Origin: Parascedosporium putredinis
Taxonomy: Eukaryota > Ascomycota > Sordariomycetes > Microascales > Microascaceae
Assembly: GCA_949357655.1 (NCBI GenBank)
Contig: CASHTG010000017.1
Coordinates: 124,001 to 188,000, forward strand
Length of the DNA stretch: 64,000 nt
Direction: 5' to 3'
Shown one piece after another: positions 34,425 through 45,892 of this stretch (its first letter is position 1; every line of letters starts with the position of its first letter). The notes under the pieces were generated by a model. That model searched no databases, was not told where the DNA came from, and saw only the letters and a list, made by a program, of their open reading frames with translations. The translations under genes were made by a program, and so were the position numbers.

Positions 34425-34920
34425 TGGCTATATTACTAGTTTTCTTTATCTTTGCATATTTAACATGTCCTTTTCACCCCTTGCTTCAACAGCCTTTGAG
34501 GAATGTCCTACACCCTCCCTTGATTATGCAAAAGACTCTTTGACTGTGAAGCCACAGGTTTCCAATTTGCTTGACTCGAACTTTTGGGAAGTCGCTACTC
34601 AAGAATTCTTCATGCCAACCCTTGTCCTCTTGCTCCAGTCCTTTCTTCATCCTAATCAGTGTAGTAACCACTTGAAACGAATTCTAGAGAGGGCTAAGAG
34701 AAAATAGAGTATCAATGAAAATACATCTTCTTGCTCCAGTTCTGCCCTAACCTTTGGTGAATTATAAAAACGTCGTCTCTCTCCCCTCTCTTTACTCTTT
34801 TGATCCTCGCCTCGCTGCCTCGCTCTGTAAGTGTCTTCATCTCTATTATTCCGGTACTTTCTCCTTTGAAGCCAACATCTACTCAGCACCAAACGCCTTG
34901 AACTTGACTTGACGGTGACC
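34425..34920. other. Intergenic region before small secreted protein
   Basis: Permease 3' flank and promoter of the next gene. A TATAAAAA box lies at 34763-34770, about 150 bp upstream of the start at 34921, followed by a CT-rich leader. Confidence 0.5.
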
Positions 34921-35688
34921 ATGCGTCTCTCTACACATTTGATTTCTGCCCTTGTCGGCTTCGTCGGTCTGGTAAGTAGCTCCTCAGTCCAAGCTTGGAC
35001 CTGCGAGCTTTCTCCCCATTCAACACCCTCATCTACTCCCAAAGAGTCAGAGGTACAAGTACTAATCTGAATAAATACCCAATAGACCGCTGCCACTCCC
35101 ATTGACACCCGCGCTCCTGCTAGCGACTTCGCTTCCGACGGTTTCACTATCGTCCCACTCTCCTTCACCGGAGCCTATGGCCGCAGGGGTGAAGTCCACA
35201 CCTTCAACGGCACCGTCGAAGAAGTAGTGAGCCAGATCGTCGCCATCAACCCCGACTTCGACTTGTCCGACGACGAGGAGTCCGGTCTCGCCCGCCGCGG
35301 CGACCAAGGGTGGCGAAAGCGAGTGGTAGCCCGCAAGGACTGCGGCGACGAGGGCACGGGATGGACCTCGGCGCGCCGTATCCAAGATGGCATCAACTAC
35401 TTGCGCAAGGTCACGCGCGACAAGCCGCGCTTCGAGGTGGGGAGGAAGGAGTGCGGCCGCATCAGCTGCTCGTACAACTCGGCCATCTTTGTGTGCTACG
35501 ACCCGCACAAGGACTCTCCGGCCGTTTATGACCAGGAGTGGTCGTACGTGGCGGACTATGCCCAGGGGATCATCATGGACTGGTGCCCCAGGTACCCGAA
35601 TCCCAACATCATTACCCTGGACTGGGTGAGGGGCAAAGTTTGGGACCCCAAGGGGATGGTTGTTCGCGTTCATTGGGAAAAGTGCTAA
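34921..35688 (+). CDS. Small secreted cysteine-rich protein, effector candidate
   Basis: Exons 34921-34971 and 35086-35688, 217 residues, no frame break. Residues 1-20 form a signal peptide (MRLSTHLISALVGFVGL). A pro-region with DFDLSDDEESGLARRGDQ ends in dibasic sites (RKR, about residue 86) that Kex2 would cut. The mature part of about 130 residues has six cysteines (KDC, KEC, ISC, FVC, DWC, final KC), so three disulfides are possible. The pattern GRKECGRISCSYNSAIFVCYD resembles a widespread fungal family of small secreted proteins; I cannot name it with certainty. The last residue is cysteine. Such proteins often act at the plant interface; function is unproven. Confidence 0.8.
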
Positions 35689-36419
35689 GTGACGGCACGA
35701 CCCATAGACGTATCGAACCATCACAACGAATTGAGGCTCCTTGTATGGCGAAATTCGTTTGTCTTTGACTAGAGCACGCCGTCCTTGCCTTCTCTTCATC
35801 TTATTCTTGGCCTCAAATCTGTACCCCACGAGGTGATCCAGTACGCCGTGATAGGAGCGTGGCCACGAAGCCTTGCTCTGCTACAGATAGTTGATACAGG
35901 CAATTAATTATTAAATAACAATTTTGTCCTCCGTCAATACCCTCTCCTCTAAATCAACATCCCCTTCGTGCGAGGTCAACTTCGAAGCCGCTGCCTACAC
36001 GACTAGTTGGGCCAGCACTTTCGAAGGATATTCCCGGTGGTACCGTTCCTTGAGGTGTCTGCAAGTAGCAGCTTAATTTGACTCCCGATCTCAATAAAAT
36101 CTATACAGTTAGTCTTTGATACGAAGTACGTTATGGAATGTGGTGAATAGTAAATGTGCAAAAGTACGTGTTAATCGCTACAAGACGGCCGTTGCGCGAT
36201 GATGTCATGGTGACCGCTGCGAGGATCATGCCAACAGCCAGCACCAAACCAAACCAAACATCGCGCGCCGCATCGATTGAAAGCTAGAAGCCTGACGAGA
36301 ACTTTAAAGTTTCAACTCACATGCCTAATTTTGGGACCAAGTCCAGAGATGCATAAATAATACACAAGTCAATCCAAATAAGAAGCAAATATAGAAGAGG
36401 AAAATATACACAAAGAGCC
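35689..36419. other. Intergenic, no gene seen
   Basis: AT-richer spacer between two plus-strand genes. No coherent open frame or repeat. Confidence 0.5.
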
Positions 36420-37543
36420 ATGGGATCCTCGCCAGACGCACACTCGGCCACCAAGCGGCCCCTGCAATATCTGCAGCTCGACCCGTCCAACAGACACCCG
36501 CTCCTCAAGGCAGACAAGCGCCACACCCCGCCGCTCGACGACTTCCCCGTCAGGAAGAGCCAGGTCGCACCGGCATCATCGTCGTCATCGACATCACCGA
36601 CATCCGCCGGCGGCGAGAATGCGCGGGTCATCTTCATCGGGACGGCGACGACGGTGATCGAGTGGCATGGTCTCCGCATCCTGACGGACCCCAACTTCCT
36701 GCACGCGGGCGACCACGTCCACCTGGGCCCCGGGGTCACGGCCCAGCGCGTCACGAACCCAGCCGTCAACCTGGACCAGCTGCCTCCCGTCGACGTGATC
36801 CTGCTCTCGCACTACCACGCCGACCACTTCGACCAGCTCGTCGAGGACTCGCTCGACCGCGATTTCCCCATCGTCACCACCCCGCACGCCAAGGGGTGTC
36901 TAACCGGGCGCTCCACGCACAAGAACGATCCGTTCCGCAACGTGACGGAGCTCGACTTCTTCGAGAGCGCCGTGCTGCTCGCGCCGCAGCCTGAGGGCCA
37001 GAAGCGGCCCGTGGTCAAAATCACGGGGATGCCCGGGAAACACGTGCCCGACGGCCCCTCGCCATCGCCAACGACCTACTCCACGCGGTGCCGCCCACCA
37101 ACGGGTGGATGCTCGAGCTCGGGTACTCGGATGGCGTGCCCTCGCCGGTCGACAGCGAGATCGCGACGGGCTACCGTGCGTATATATCCGGGGACACGCT
37201 TTTCGTGGACGATTTGAAAAAGATCCCCGAGTGGCTGGGTGGTGCGCGCGTGGACCTCATGTTGATCCACCTGGGCGGCACGACGATTCCGGGACCCTCG
37301 GCCCCGCTGGTCATGGTCACGATGGACGCGAAGCAAGGGTTGCAGCTCATGAGGCTCGTCGACCCGGACGTCACGATCCCGGTGCACTACGATGATTATG
37401 ATGTGTTTCTGTCCTCGCTGGAGGAATTTAAAGCGGAGGTGGAGCAGGGGAAGATGGCCCATCGGGTGGTGTACTTGGACCGCGGAGATGAGTACAGGTT
37501 CAAGGTGGCCCCGCCGCCCGAGGGCCATATTGGTACCTATTGA
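36420..37543 (+). CDS. Metallo-beta-lactamase-fold hydrolase
   Basis: A single exon of about 374 residues. The metal-binding signature LLSHYHADHFDQLVEDSLD gives HxHxDH in SHYHADH. Around it are RVIFIGTATTVIEWHGLRIL (first strands), TDPNFLHAGDHVHLGPGV, IPVHYDDYDVFLSSLEEF and the later GYRAYISGDTLFVDDLKKIP strand with the metal-bridging Asp (SGDT). It belongs to the broad UlaG/NAPE-PLD-like group of MBL-fold hydrolases; reaction unknown. The first 60 residues are low-complexity and Ser-rich. One frame break: C4 at 37055-37058 needs a fifth C, joining GKHVPDGP to LAIANDLLHAVPPTNGWML. No signal peptide. Confidence 0.8.
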
Positions 37544-40500
37544 GGTGGGACATGATTGGGGGACAGGGAACAGGGAGGAACAGGAAATAATCGGGTCGAA
37601 AAGAATGGCCTATGCCGTGGTGCGAAAGTGCGCAAAAATGTTGCTCGAGGCGAGCAAAATGTACGATAGATGGTCTGATGACGCAGTCTTAATATACGAC
37701 ATGAAACAAACGCGTCCTTTCTTTTCCTCTCTTAATGAATACGTTGTAACTGCCGGTTTGATTGTCAACCCTGACAAGTGCCGCGGGTAATTGCCTCGGG
37801 AAACCTTCGAGAACAAAAACCACGTGGCGCGCAGAGCTGAGGCCACGATTCCTATCTGTTTGGCATGGATAGCCCTGCTACGCAAGCGGCATTCCTGCAG
37901 CGGAAGCCGGTCGCGTGGCACCACCGGGTGAGAGCCGCATGCCCATGCGAGATGCCGCACGCACCAGTTGCTTTCCGTCACTGAGAAAGCGGAAAAGGCA
38001 CCGGGAAACGGACTAAAGGAACAGAATATGGGCCATTAATTTCATGCGCATCTCCCGTTTTTCGATGGAAATATCCGCGGCAGATGTGTAGGCAGAAGAG
38101 TACCTCACCTCGAGGGCAAGCTGCGTTCACTGGGAGCGCACACACCATGGATGAAAAAAACTCTGACCAAGGGGAAATAAAAGCTGTAGTACTGGTAGGA
38201 AATGGAGTGGAGGATAGAGAAATGAAAATCACAAAAATATTGCACCAGAAGCCGCGCAGTTATCATACTCGGGGAGCTTTTGTAAGCCCAGACATCTATT
38301 ACATACGAAAGGATATAGCGCCACCCTCCTCACGTCCCTTTCTGCTGGCGCAGTTTCTTGACGGGGGCAGGCGAGCTAACCAGGGCGATGTTATCGCAAG
38401 CACTAGAACGGCTAAAGTTCCACGGGCGCATGTCAGCTAGTTCGGCTTAGGGAGGGCCAGATATTGGGCAAAGCTGCCAGAGCCGCCAAGAGCGTGCCAT
38501 CATCGTGCTTTGTTACAGACGTCGTTAGGTCGATTCCGCGAAGCCAAAACCAGGGGAGAGGGCCCACATGGCATGGGCAAAAGATGAAAAGTCTCCTCCT
38601 CCCGCCGTCGGTCGCTCACCAGCAAGCCACCGAGTTAGTTAGGCCTGCAAGTGGGGCGATCGTTGTCCGAGATTCCCGTGGAGCACTCGGAGGTGGCTCG
38701 GAAGATGTGAACGGGTCCTGGCGCTGTCGAGATTTCCATTTCGAGTAATTGATAAGCTCTCGCCGTGCTGGGGAGATAAACGGATCTGTGGCCTAGGCCC
38801 GATGACAAGGAATGCATTATGTTTCCATCAATCTTTATGCTGCGTCATGTATTCTTTCTGGGTTTCTGAAATTTCTGCTTCTTGGCCATCCTTGGCACAC
38901 TGATCAGCGTGGAGTGGATGAGCAACCAACTCTAGGCCACGAGGTATTACGGGTACAGCGATGCAACCCGCGTCAAGCCATTGATGCCGACGAAACTGCC
39001 GGAGGCAAACGGAAATACTGGCCAAGCTCCCCTTCGCCGCCCATGTCATCGGGGAGATTACTTTCCCAGATCCGGCTGCTCATCGTGCAGTAAACATTTT
39101 GATCTTGTCTGGCTACGCAGGCACTGGCCTGATTCAAGTCGATCACCTTCGAATATACCGAGGTAGACATGACATCTTATATATTTCTCGCCGCATGATT
39201 TCGCGTAGTGGTCATCCGTAATAGGCAATTTCTATCCTCGACGATAATCTCCGAGCCGTATTACGTTGTTTGACAACACCTTTACTAACTAGCTTTGCAT
39301 GGGATAATGCTTAGTTGAGCTTGGCCCCTGCTTCGTTTCTTTCTCCAACGAAAATTCTGCCAGTTCCTTTGTGTATTTTTTTTGCTCCTCACAAGATTTG
39401 GGGTAACCCCCTCGGCTCTTGGCTGGCGGAACGAACTTTGGTGCGCTAGCCGACAGCGGTGCAAAAGGCCGGCCTAGCCCCGGAATTTCCACGGAAAATT
39501 TATCGGACGGATGGAATTACGGGCGAGGGCTTGGCGAGAGAGGTGCGCCCGCGTCCGACAACAGCTGAGGGCGGTGCTGGGGGTTTTATATTTGACCCGG
39601 CTGAGGGCAGGACCGGATAAGCCATGTTCCACGAAACCCACATTCGCATCCCAGATCCCCGGATCCTTAGCCGCTCTGCGGGAGGGCTAATTATTAGAGA
39701 GACGAACCCTTTAATAGGACTTCTGCTGCCCATTTCGATCCTTTATCGTGAGAGTGGTCAGCCACTTTGGGATGCGTACTTAAAATATTGATCATGGGCG
39801 TTTTTCCTTTCGAATGTTTATTTTATCTCGTCTTATACCTTTTTTCGTCTAGAGCTTGTCTTTGACGTCTTCTTTTGCCTGCTTCAAGTGAGCCACCAAC
39901 ATATTATTACTTTATTTTCGCGTCGCCTTCTTTCCCTTGTTCTGTTCCCGAGGCCTTGGACAGGTTTGGCCCAGTTCCCCAAGGCGGAGGAGTGCTCACC
40001 GGCTTTTCTCTCGAGCCATTGTGATTGAAAACGAGCCACAGCAGCCACAGCAGCCACGAGGTCCAAAGAAACTCCGGAACATTGAACAAGATGAATCCAT
40101 CCCCAGAGTTGCTGTGTGGGGTTAAGATTTTTCCCCCAGATGCTGTGGGTATGCTGCATCGGCTTAACGTTTAAACCCCAACTCCCCCAGGCTCCCAACA
40201 TGCTCCTCTCTGCCCGCTGCCGGGTCCGTTCCCCCCCTCTCCTCCATAATAAACCCACCCTCCCCAGGGGTTGGGCTGATTCCGCTTCGCACGACTCTCT
40301 CTCCTCCAATCGTACTCCCTCCCCGAACGTAGTCCGCTTACCCGCAGGGGCCCATGGTCTCGCTCCTGGCATCGTTCCCACAATGGTCACAATCGCGAAG
40401 CTGCGTCTTGTTCTTCGAGTCATGTCACGCCCGTCGCGTGGTGTTTAGCGTCTGCCGATTTTGGGTGCCGAAGAGAGGCAAGAGGGAGCAGGTGGGGCCG

Positions 40501-41575
40501 TGGAGCAGATGCAACATGACGAGATTGGCTTAAACATGGGCGGTCCTTTGGGACCGATGGAGGCCCGTGGGGGCATGGAAAGGAGGCTAATTACAAGCAC
40601 TTGAAGCTTTTTTCCTCTGTCGAATTTCAGTTGGACAAGGGCGGCAAGAACAGACGAGGGACGCACTTGCTTTCTTTGAAATGATTACGATTGGACCAAG
40701 TGGGGTAGGCCCCACTCTTTATCCCATGCGGAAGGCGACTCCAAGGGCGACTCCAAGGCAGCTTCGGCGTGAGACTTTCCCCAGGTGAGAAGCCAACGCC
40801 GAGGTTGTGTGGAGAATGAGGGGAGGCGTGAGGGGAAGGGACATTGGAGCAAGGGGATAGCTTTTTCGACAGATGTGCCAGGTGGATTCCAAAGGCCCTG
40901 TTCGATGCTAGGCGCAAAACCTGATACCCCTCACTAATGATTACGAGAGGTGAGAACAATTCAGAAGAAGACCGGCCAAAAAAGAAAGAAAAAAACAGGT
41001 GCCAATCACCAAATAGCCAGCAACAAAGCAAAAAATGTCGGCGCGCGCTAATCGAGACTTTCCCACTCTGGCCCTTGCACAGCCAGGGTAACCCACACCT
41101 CAAGTGCCCTCTCCCCCTCCATCGCGGGGAGAGGGTGGAGGTGCCATCGGGCCGGGGGTTAGGAAGGGGACAGCACTGACGACATTTTGCCTCGGGATTT
41201 CCGGCCAGGATCGGGAGGGCGTGGGAAAAAGAGGGTTGTATAGTCCCCGAGTCTGGATGTAGCCATGGCAGTTTGGATCCAACGCCACGTCCCACTTCCG
41301 CCCACGAGCTTAGATAGTTTCCTAAACCCGACATCGAGGCGGAGACCATCCATTTAAGTTGGAATGTCCCCGACACCCTCGTTTCGTTCCCCTCCCTTGG
41401 TTTAGATATCTGCGTGTATAGCCCCAATTCCCTCCACAGCCGACGACGACCATCTCTACCTAGACTCACAGACTAGTTGCAAGGAGAAAAGACGAAGGTC
41501 GACTCACAACTACCTAGTCTCCTCGCCCGTCTACGGCATCTCACTCGTAGTTCTTTTACAGCGCTCCCGCCCATC
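37544..41575. other. 4-kb gene-poor region
   Basis: No gene supported. Minus-strand frames of 179 and 280 codons (39884-40423, 40627-41469) have skewed composition and no domains; the second lies in the promoter of the downstream transporter. A 9-bp CAGCAGCCA-type repeat lies near 40036-40060 and a C8 run near 40231. No transposon ends, tRNA or 5S rRNA were noticed. Confidence 0.5.
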
Positions 41576-43444
41576 ATGGGTTCCTCGGAGAAGGAGATAC
41601 CTCAGGACCTACAGCTCGAGCAGCAGCTCCAGTCTCAAGGCATCAAGACGGAGCGCGATGGCGAAGGAAAGCTTCATACCGCTGCCGGCCACGGCAACCT
41701 TGCCACCGATGAGTGAGTTACACCCCATGAGCTCCCCATCTTCACAAATATTGCTAACACTGCGCAGAAACGGCAACCCCCTCGTCACATTCGACCCCGT
41801 TGCCGTGAGGAAGCTCCGCTGGAAGCTCGACCTCTACACCGTCCCCACCGTCTCCTTTCTCTACCTCTTCTGCTTCATCGACCGCGCCAATATCGGCAAC
41901 GCCCGCCTGGCCGGTCTGGAAAAGGACCTCAACCTCCAGGGGTTCGACTACAACATGATCCTCTCCATCTTCTACATCTCCTACATCATCTTCGAGATCC
42001 CCGCCAGCGTGTGCTGCAAGTGGATGGGCCCCGGCTGGTTCCTGCCCCTGACCTCCCTCCTCTTCGGTATTGTCTCCGTCGCCACCGCCTTCACGCACAG
42101 CCGCGCCGCCATCTGCGGTGTCCGCTTCCTCCTCGGCATCTTCGAGGCCGGTATGCTGCCCGGTATCGCCTACTACCTCTCGCGCTGGTACCAGCGCGCC
42201 GAGCTACTTTCCGTCTCTCCCTGTACATGGTCATGGCGCCCCTCGCCGGCGCGTTCGGCGGCCTCCTCGCTTCCGCCATCCTCACCCTCGACAACTTTGG
42301 CAGCCTCCACGCCTGGCGCATGATCTTCGCCATCGAGGGTATCATCACCATTGGCCTGTCCCTCATCTCCTTCGTCACCCTCACCGACCGCCCCGAGACG
42401 GCTCGCTGGCTCACCGCCGAGGAGAAGGAGCTGTGCATCGCCCGCGTCAAGTCCGAGCGTATCGGCGCCACCGAGGTCATTGACGGCATCGACCGCAAGA
42501 AGATCTGGAGCGGCATCACTAACCCCGTCACCCTTGAGATCGCCGCCATCTTCCTCTTCAACAACATCACCGTCCAGGGCCTCGCCTTCTTCCTCCCCAC
42601 CATCGTCAGGAGCATCTACCCCGAGTTCACCGTTGTTCAGCAGCAGCTCTACAGTGTCCCTCCCTATGCCGTTGGTGCCTTCTTTGTCTTGGCTTATCCC
42701 GCTCTCAGTTGGTACCTCGACAGGAGGCAGGTGTTGATTGCTCTCACCTCTCCAAGTACGTTTTCTCAACATCACTCCCCCATTTCTCCATGCCCCTGAC
42801 TACGCGCTGCGGAAGGGTGATAGACCCTCCCCTGTGTGGTCATCATTGCCGCTTCTTTTTAAAATTTTGATCAACAGCCACTAACGCTTTCAATAGTGGT
42901 CATGACTGGTTACATCATGTTCTTAGCGTCCAAGGTTCCCACCGTGCGCTACGTCGCCACCTTTTGATTGCTAGCTCGACCATGGTGCTTGGACCCATGT
43001 CCAACGCCCAAATTAGCGCCAACGTCGTTAGCGACACGGCCAGGAGCAGCGCCATCGGCTTCAATGTAAGTCTACTCCCCTGCCATGCCAACTTTTTTAG
43101 TTGTCCCCTCATTCCCTTCAAGACACCTCAAGCTTCCAAACTTAACTACCCGTCCAATTCTAACCGTATCACCAAACATATAGGTCATGATGGGCAACAT
43201 TGGTGGTCTCGCCTCGACTTGGAGTTACATTAGCTGGGACGGTCCCGATTACCACATCGGCAACGGTCTCAACCTCGCCGCTGCCAGCGCTATCCTCATC
43301 ATCGCCACCCTCGCCTGGCTCTGGATGAAGCGTGATAACAAGAGGCGTGATGGCCGCAACGCCGAGGAGGAGCTTGCTGGCATGAGCCCCGCCGAGATCG
43401 CTGACCTCGACTGGAAGCATCCCGGTTTCCGCTGGCGCACGTAG
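41576..43444 (+). CDS. MFS transporter, Dal5/Tna1-like
   Basis: Exons 41576-41712, 41768-42755, 42897-43065 and 43184-43444, about 518 residues. Family hallmarks: LRWKLDLYTVPTVSFLYLF, CFIDRANIGNARLAGLEKDL, NMILSIFYISYIIFEIPASV, VRFLLGIFEAGMLPGIAYYL, LSLYMVMAPLAGAFGGLLAS, WRMIFAIEGIITIGLSLISF, TARWLTAEEKELCIARVKSE, and the final TLAWLWMKRDNKRRDG. This clade carries nicotinate and other anions. Two frame breaks: TTT at 42208-42210 (a fourth T restores it) and T4 at 42962-42965 (a fifth T restores ATFLIASSTMVLGP). Codon use is strongly C-ending, suggesting high expression. Substrate unknown. Confidence 0.85.
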
Positions 43445-44459
43445 AAAAACAGTCCGGTGCAAGGGCTTTTTTGAACGGGGCTTGGCTGTTCTTCGCCGGT
43501 TAGCGCGAACAGCTGGCATTCCGTTACTCTTCTTATTTTCCTTGTTTGATATTCCATGGCATTGTTTTTCCTTCTTCGCTTTCTTCTAAAGGTTCCTTCG
43601 TCACCTTTCGGGGCGGAGCCAGCTCGCATCTGTTTTGCCACCAAGCCATCACGCTTAGTGTGGCTTGGTTCGCGTAAAACGAATTGTATATAGTATAGAG
43701 GGCTGGGAAAAGAGAGACAAAAGCGACTCAGTGAGAATATATATAATGATTCCCCTCTAAAATTTGGTTTATCTTGAATTTGCCATGTTAGATAGATCGC
43801 TGCGATCGATAACGTACTCCAATATCGTTTTGAAGATCACGAGGGATTCTGTGCAGCTTCTGTCCTTGCATGAGTTGGCCTACTTCAAACCATTCTCTTG
43901 CTCTGCTCTAAACATTGGTGCTCCCAAAATGCTGGCTTGTTGAAGGTGAATAGCGCCCTTGGTCTATACAACTTGGCTCTGATAGCGGCGAGGGCAAAAA
44001 GTGATGACTAGTAGCACATATATGTCTTGGCTTGATGGGGGCTAGAAAACACATAAAGTCAGAAGCAGATGTCGGCTGAGACACTGAGGAAGAAACGAGG
44101 TATTCAGTCGCCAGCCCTGTCTGAACCTTCGGCGAGCCGGGTGTCAAGGCTAACCAAACGCGAGGACACCCCGTCAGCACGAGTAGTTGCGCACTTTTAC
44201 ACACGGGACTACTAAAGCTAGTATTTGAGGACAAAGAAAAATGATCATTCATAGAAGTAAGTAGTAAGACTATTAGATTAACATGATAACACCCATTTTC
44301 TTACGACAAGAGCCCTGTACACTGCTCTAGCCAAGAAAATATCCAACAAATCTGCCAATATCGCCTTCGTACACGAGACTGGCGGGCATGGTGCGTATGG
44401 AACTGATAGGAACCCACACGCTCAAAGGTGGATAACCCTGCATCCCTCCAAGGAGCCAC
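43445..44459. other. Convergent intergenic region
   Basis: Between the transporter and the convergent subtilase gene. AT-rich, with no gene supported. Confidence 0.5.
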
Positions 44460-45728
44460 TTAGGCAATGCCGTTGTAGGCAATGAGGTTGGGGCTGCCAG
44501 ACCTGCGGCTGGTGACGCTGGCAGTGCCGAGGGCGAGGATGCGAGCCTTGAGGGCAGCGGGAGTGTTGATGTTCTCAAGAACGGCAAGGTAGAGGGCAAG
44601 GCCGACAACGTGAGGGGTAGCCATGGAAGTGCCGGTGAGGGTAGAAGTGGCGCTGGTGGAGCCAATGTAGGTGGAGAGAACGGAGGTACCAGGGGCGAGG
44701 ATGTCGACGGCAGCGCCATAGTTGGAGTAGGTGTCCTCGGCCCAGTTGGAGTTGACGGCGCCGACAGTGAGGGCTTCGGCGGCGGAGGCGGGGAGACGTT
44801 GGAGGCAAGCTGGCTCTCGTTACCGGAAGCGACGACGCTGAGGACACCAGAGTTGAAAGCGGAGCGGACGGCGGTGTTGAAGGCGGTAGAGAAGCCGCCG
44901 CCGAGGGACATGTTGATGACGGCGCGCCTCTGGCGACCCTTGCTTACGATGTCGTTGACGGCCCAGTTGAATCCGTTGAGGATGATGGAGGTGGTGGACT
45001 CGCGGCCGATGAAGACCTTGACGTCGATGAGGTTGGCGGCCTTGGCGACACCGTAGGTGCGGCCGCCGATGGTGCCGGCAACGTGGGTGCCGTGGCCGAA
45101 GGTGTCCTCAAAGGTACCGCCGGCGGCGTTGAAGCCGCGGGTGGCGCGGCCGCCGAAGTCGGTGTGGGCAATGTTGATGCCGCTGTCGACGACGTAGGCG
45201 TAGCTGCCGGCACCGGCGGAGTCGTCGTAGCGGTAGGTGGAGGCGCCGCGGCTCCTGCTGGAGATGGTGCCGAGGCCCCAGGTGGCGCTCGACTGGGTGA
45301 CGGTGGCGGAGAGGGTGAAGATCTGGTCGGCCTCGACCTCAAGGACCTGATATCGAAAGTGTTAGTGAGGCTGAAAAGAGAAAGGGAACAAGAAAAAGCA
45401 GAAGAAAGAGGTGTGGGTAGGTAACTCACGTCGGGGTTGTTCTTGATCTCCTCGAGGGTAGACTCGTCGAATTGTCCGGCATAGCCGTGGAAACCGGGAA
45501 GGTCGTAGGTGGACTCGACACCGGTCAGGTCGCGGCGTCCCAAGCTACGTTTGTGCACATCGTTCACCCAGCTCAAGTGAGACTCGGCCTCCTCAGTAGA
45601 GACGGTGGGCTTGAGGACGACGATGTACTTGCCCTCGACGTTGAGCCCATCGCTGCGCTGCTGGACGGGGCCGGCGGCAGCGAAGGGGCGAGGCCGAGGA
45701 GGAAACCGAGCTTTCGGAAAGAGACCAT
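44460..45728 (-). CDS. Secreted subtilisin-like protease (proteinase K type)
   Basis: Two exons, 45728-45430 and 45346-44460, about 395 residues. A signal peptide (MVSFRKLGFLLGLAP) is followed by an inhibitor I9 propeptide (KYIVVLKPTVSTEEAESHLS, SLGRRDLTGVESTYDLPG) and the S8 catalytic domain: Asp in YVVDSGINIAH, His in FGHGTHVAGTIGG, oxyanion Asn in SVVASGNES, Ser in GTSMATPHVVG. Maturation would occur near ATVTQSSATWGLGTISS. The length and motifs fit the alkaline protease/cuticle-degrading protease clade of ascomycetes. Two frame breaks: G4 at 45685-45688 and G4 at 44790-44793 (plus strand), each restored by a fifth base. Start chosen because the upstream frame extension to 46083 has no signal peptide. 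Confidence 0.88.
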
Positions 45729-45884
45729 TTTGAATAGACGGGAACGAGGGAATGAGAAACCTGGTTAAGGGGCGACGAATCGTTGTTTCAAGAAGATTCA
45801 AGAAGTGTCCGCGATGAGGTGGATGCAGAGCAGATGAAGAGAAGAGAAAAAAACTCATAAACTTGATGCCGCGATCATCTCGCT

Positions 45885-45892
45885 TTAATATA
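45885..45892 (-). promoter_or_regulatory. TATA-like element of subtilase gene
   Basis: TATATTAA on the minus strand about 160 bp upstream of the start codon. Confidence 0.35.

Noticed and set aside
36420..37543. Quorum-quenching lactonase call for the MBL-fold protein
   Set aside because: Fold and HxHxDH motif fit many hydrolases; nothing specific to lactonases was seen.
39884..40423. 179-codon minus-strand open frame in the gene-poor region
   Set aside because: Arg/Gly-rich product without domain or signal peptide; likely chance in GC-rich DNA.
40627..41469. 280-codon minus-strand open frame
   Set aside because: Overlaps the promoter and leader of the transporter at 41576; low complexity, no homology recognised.
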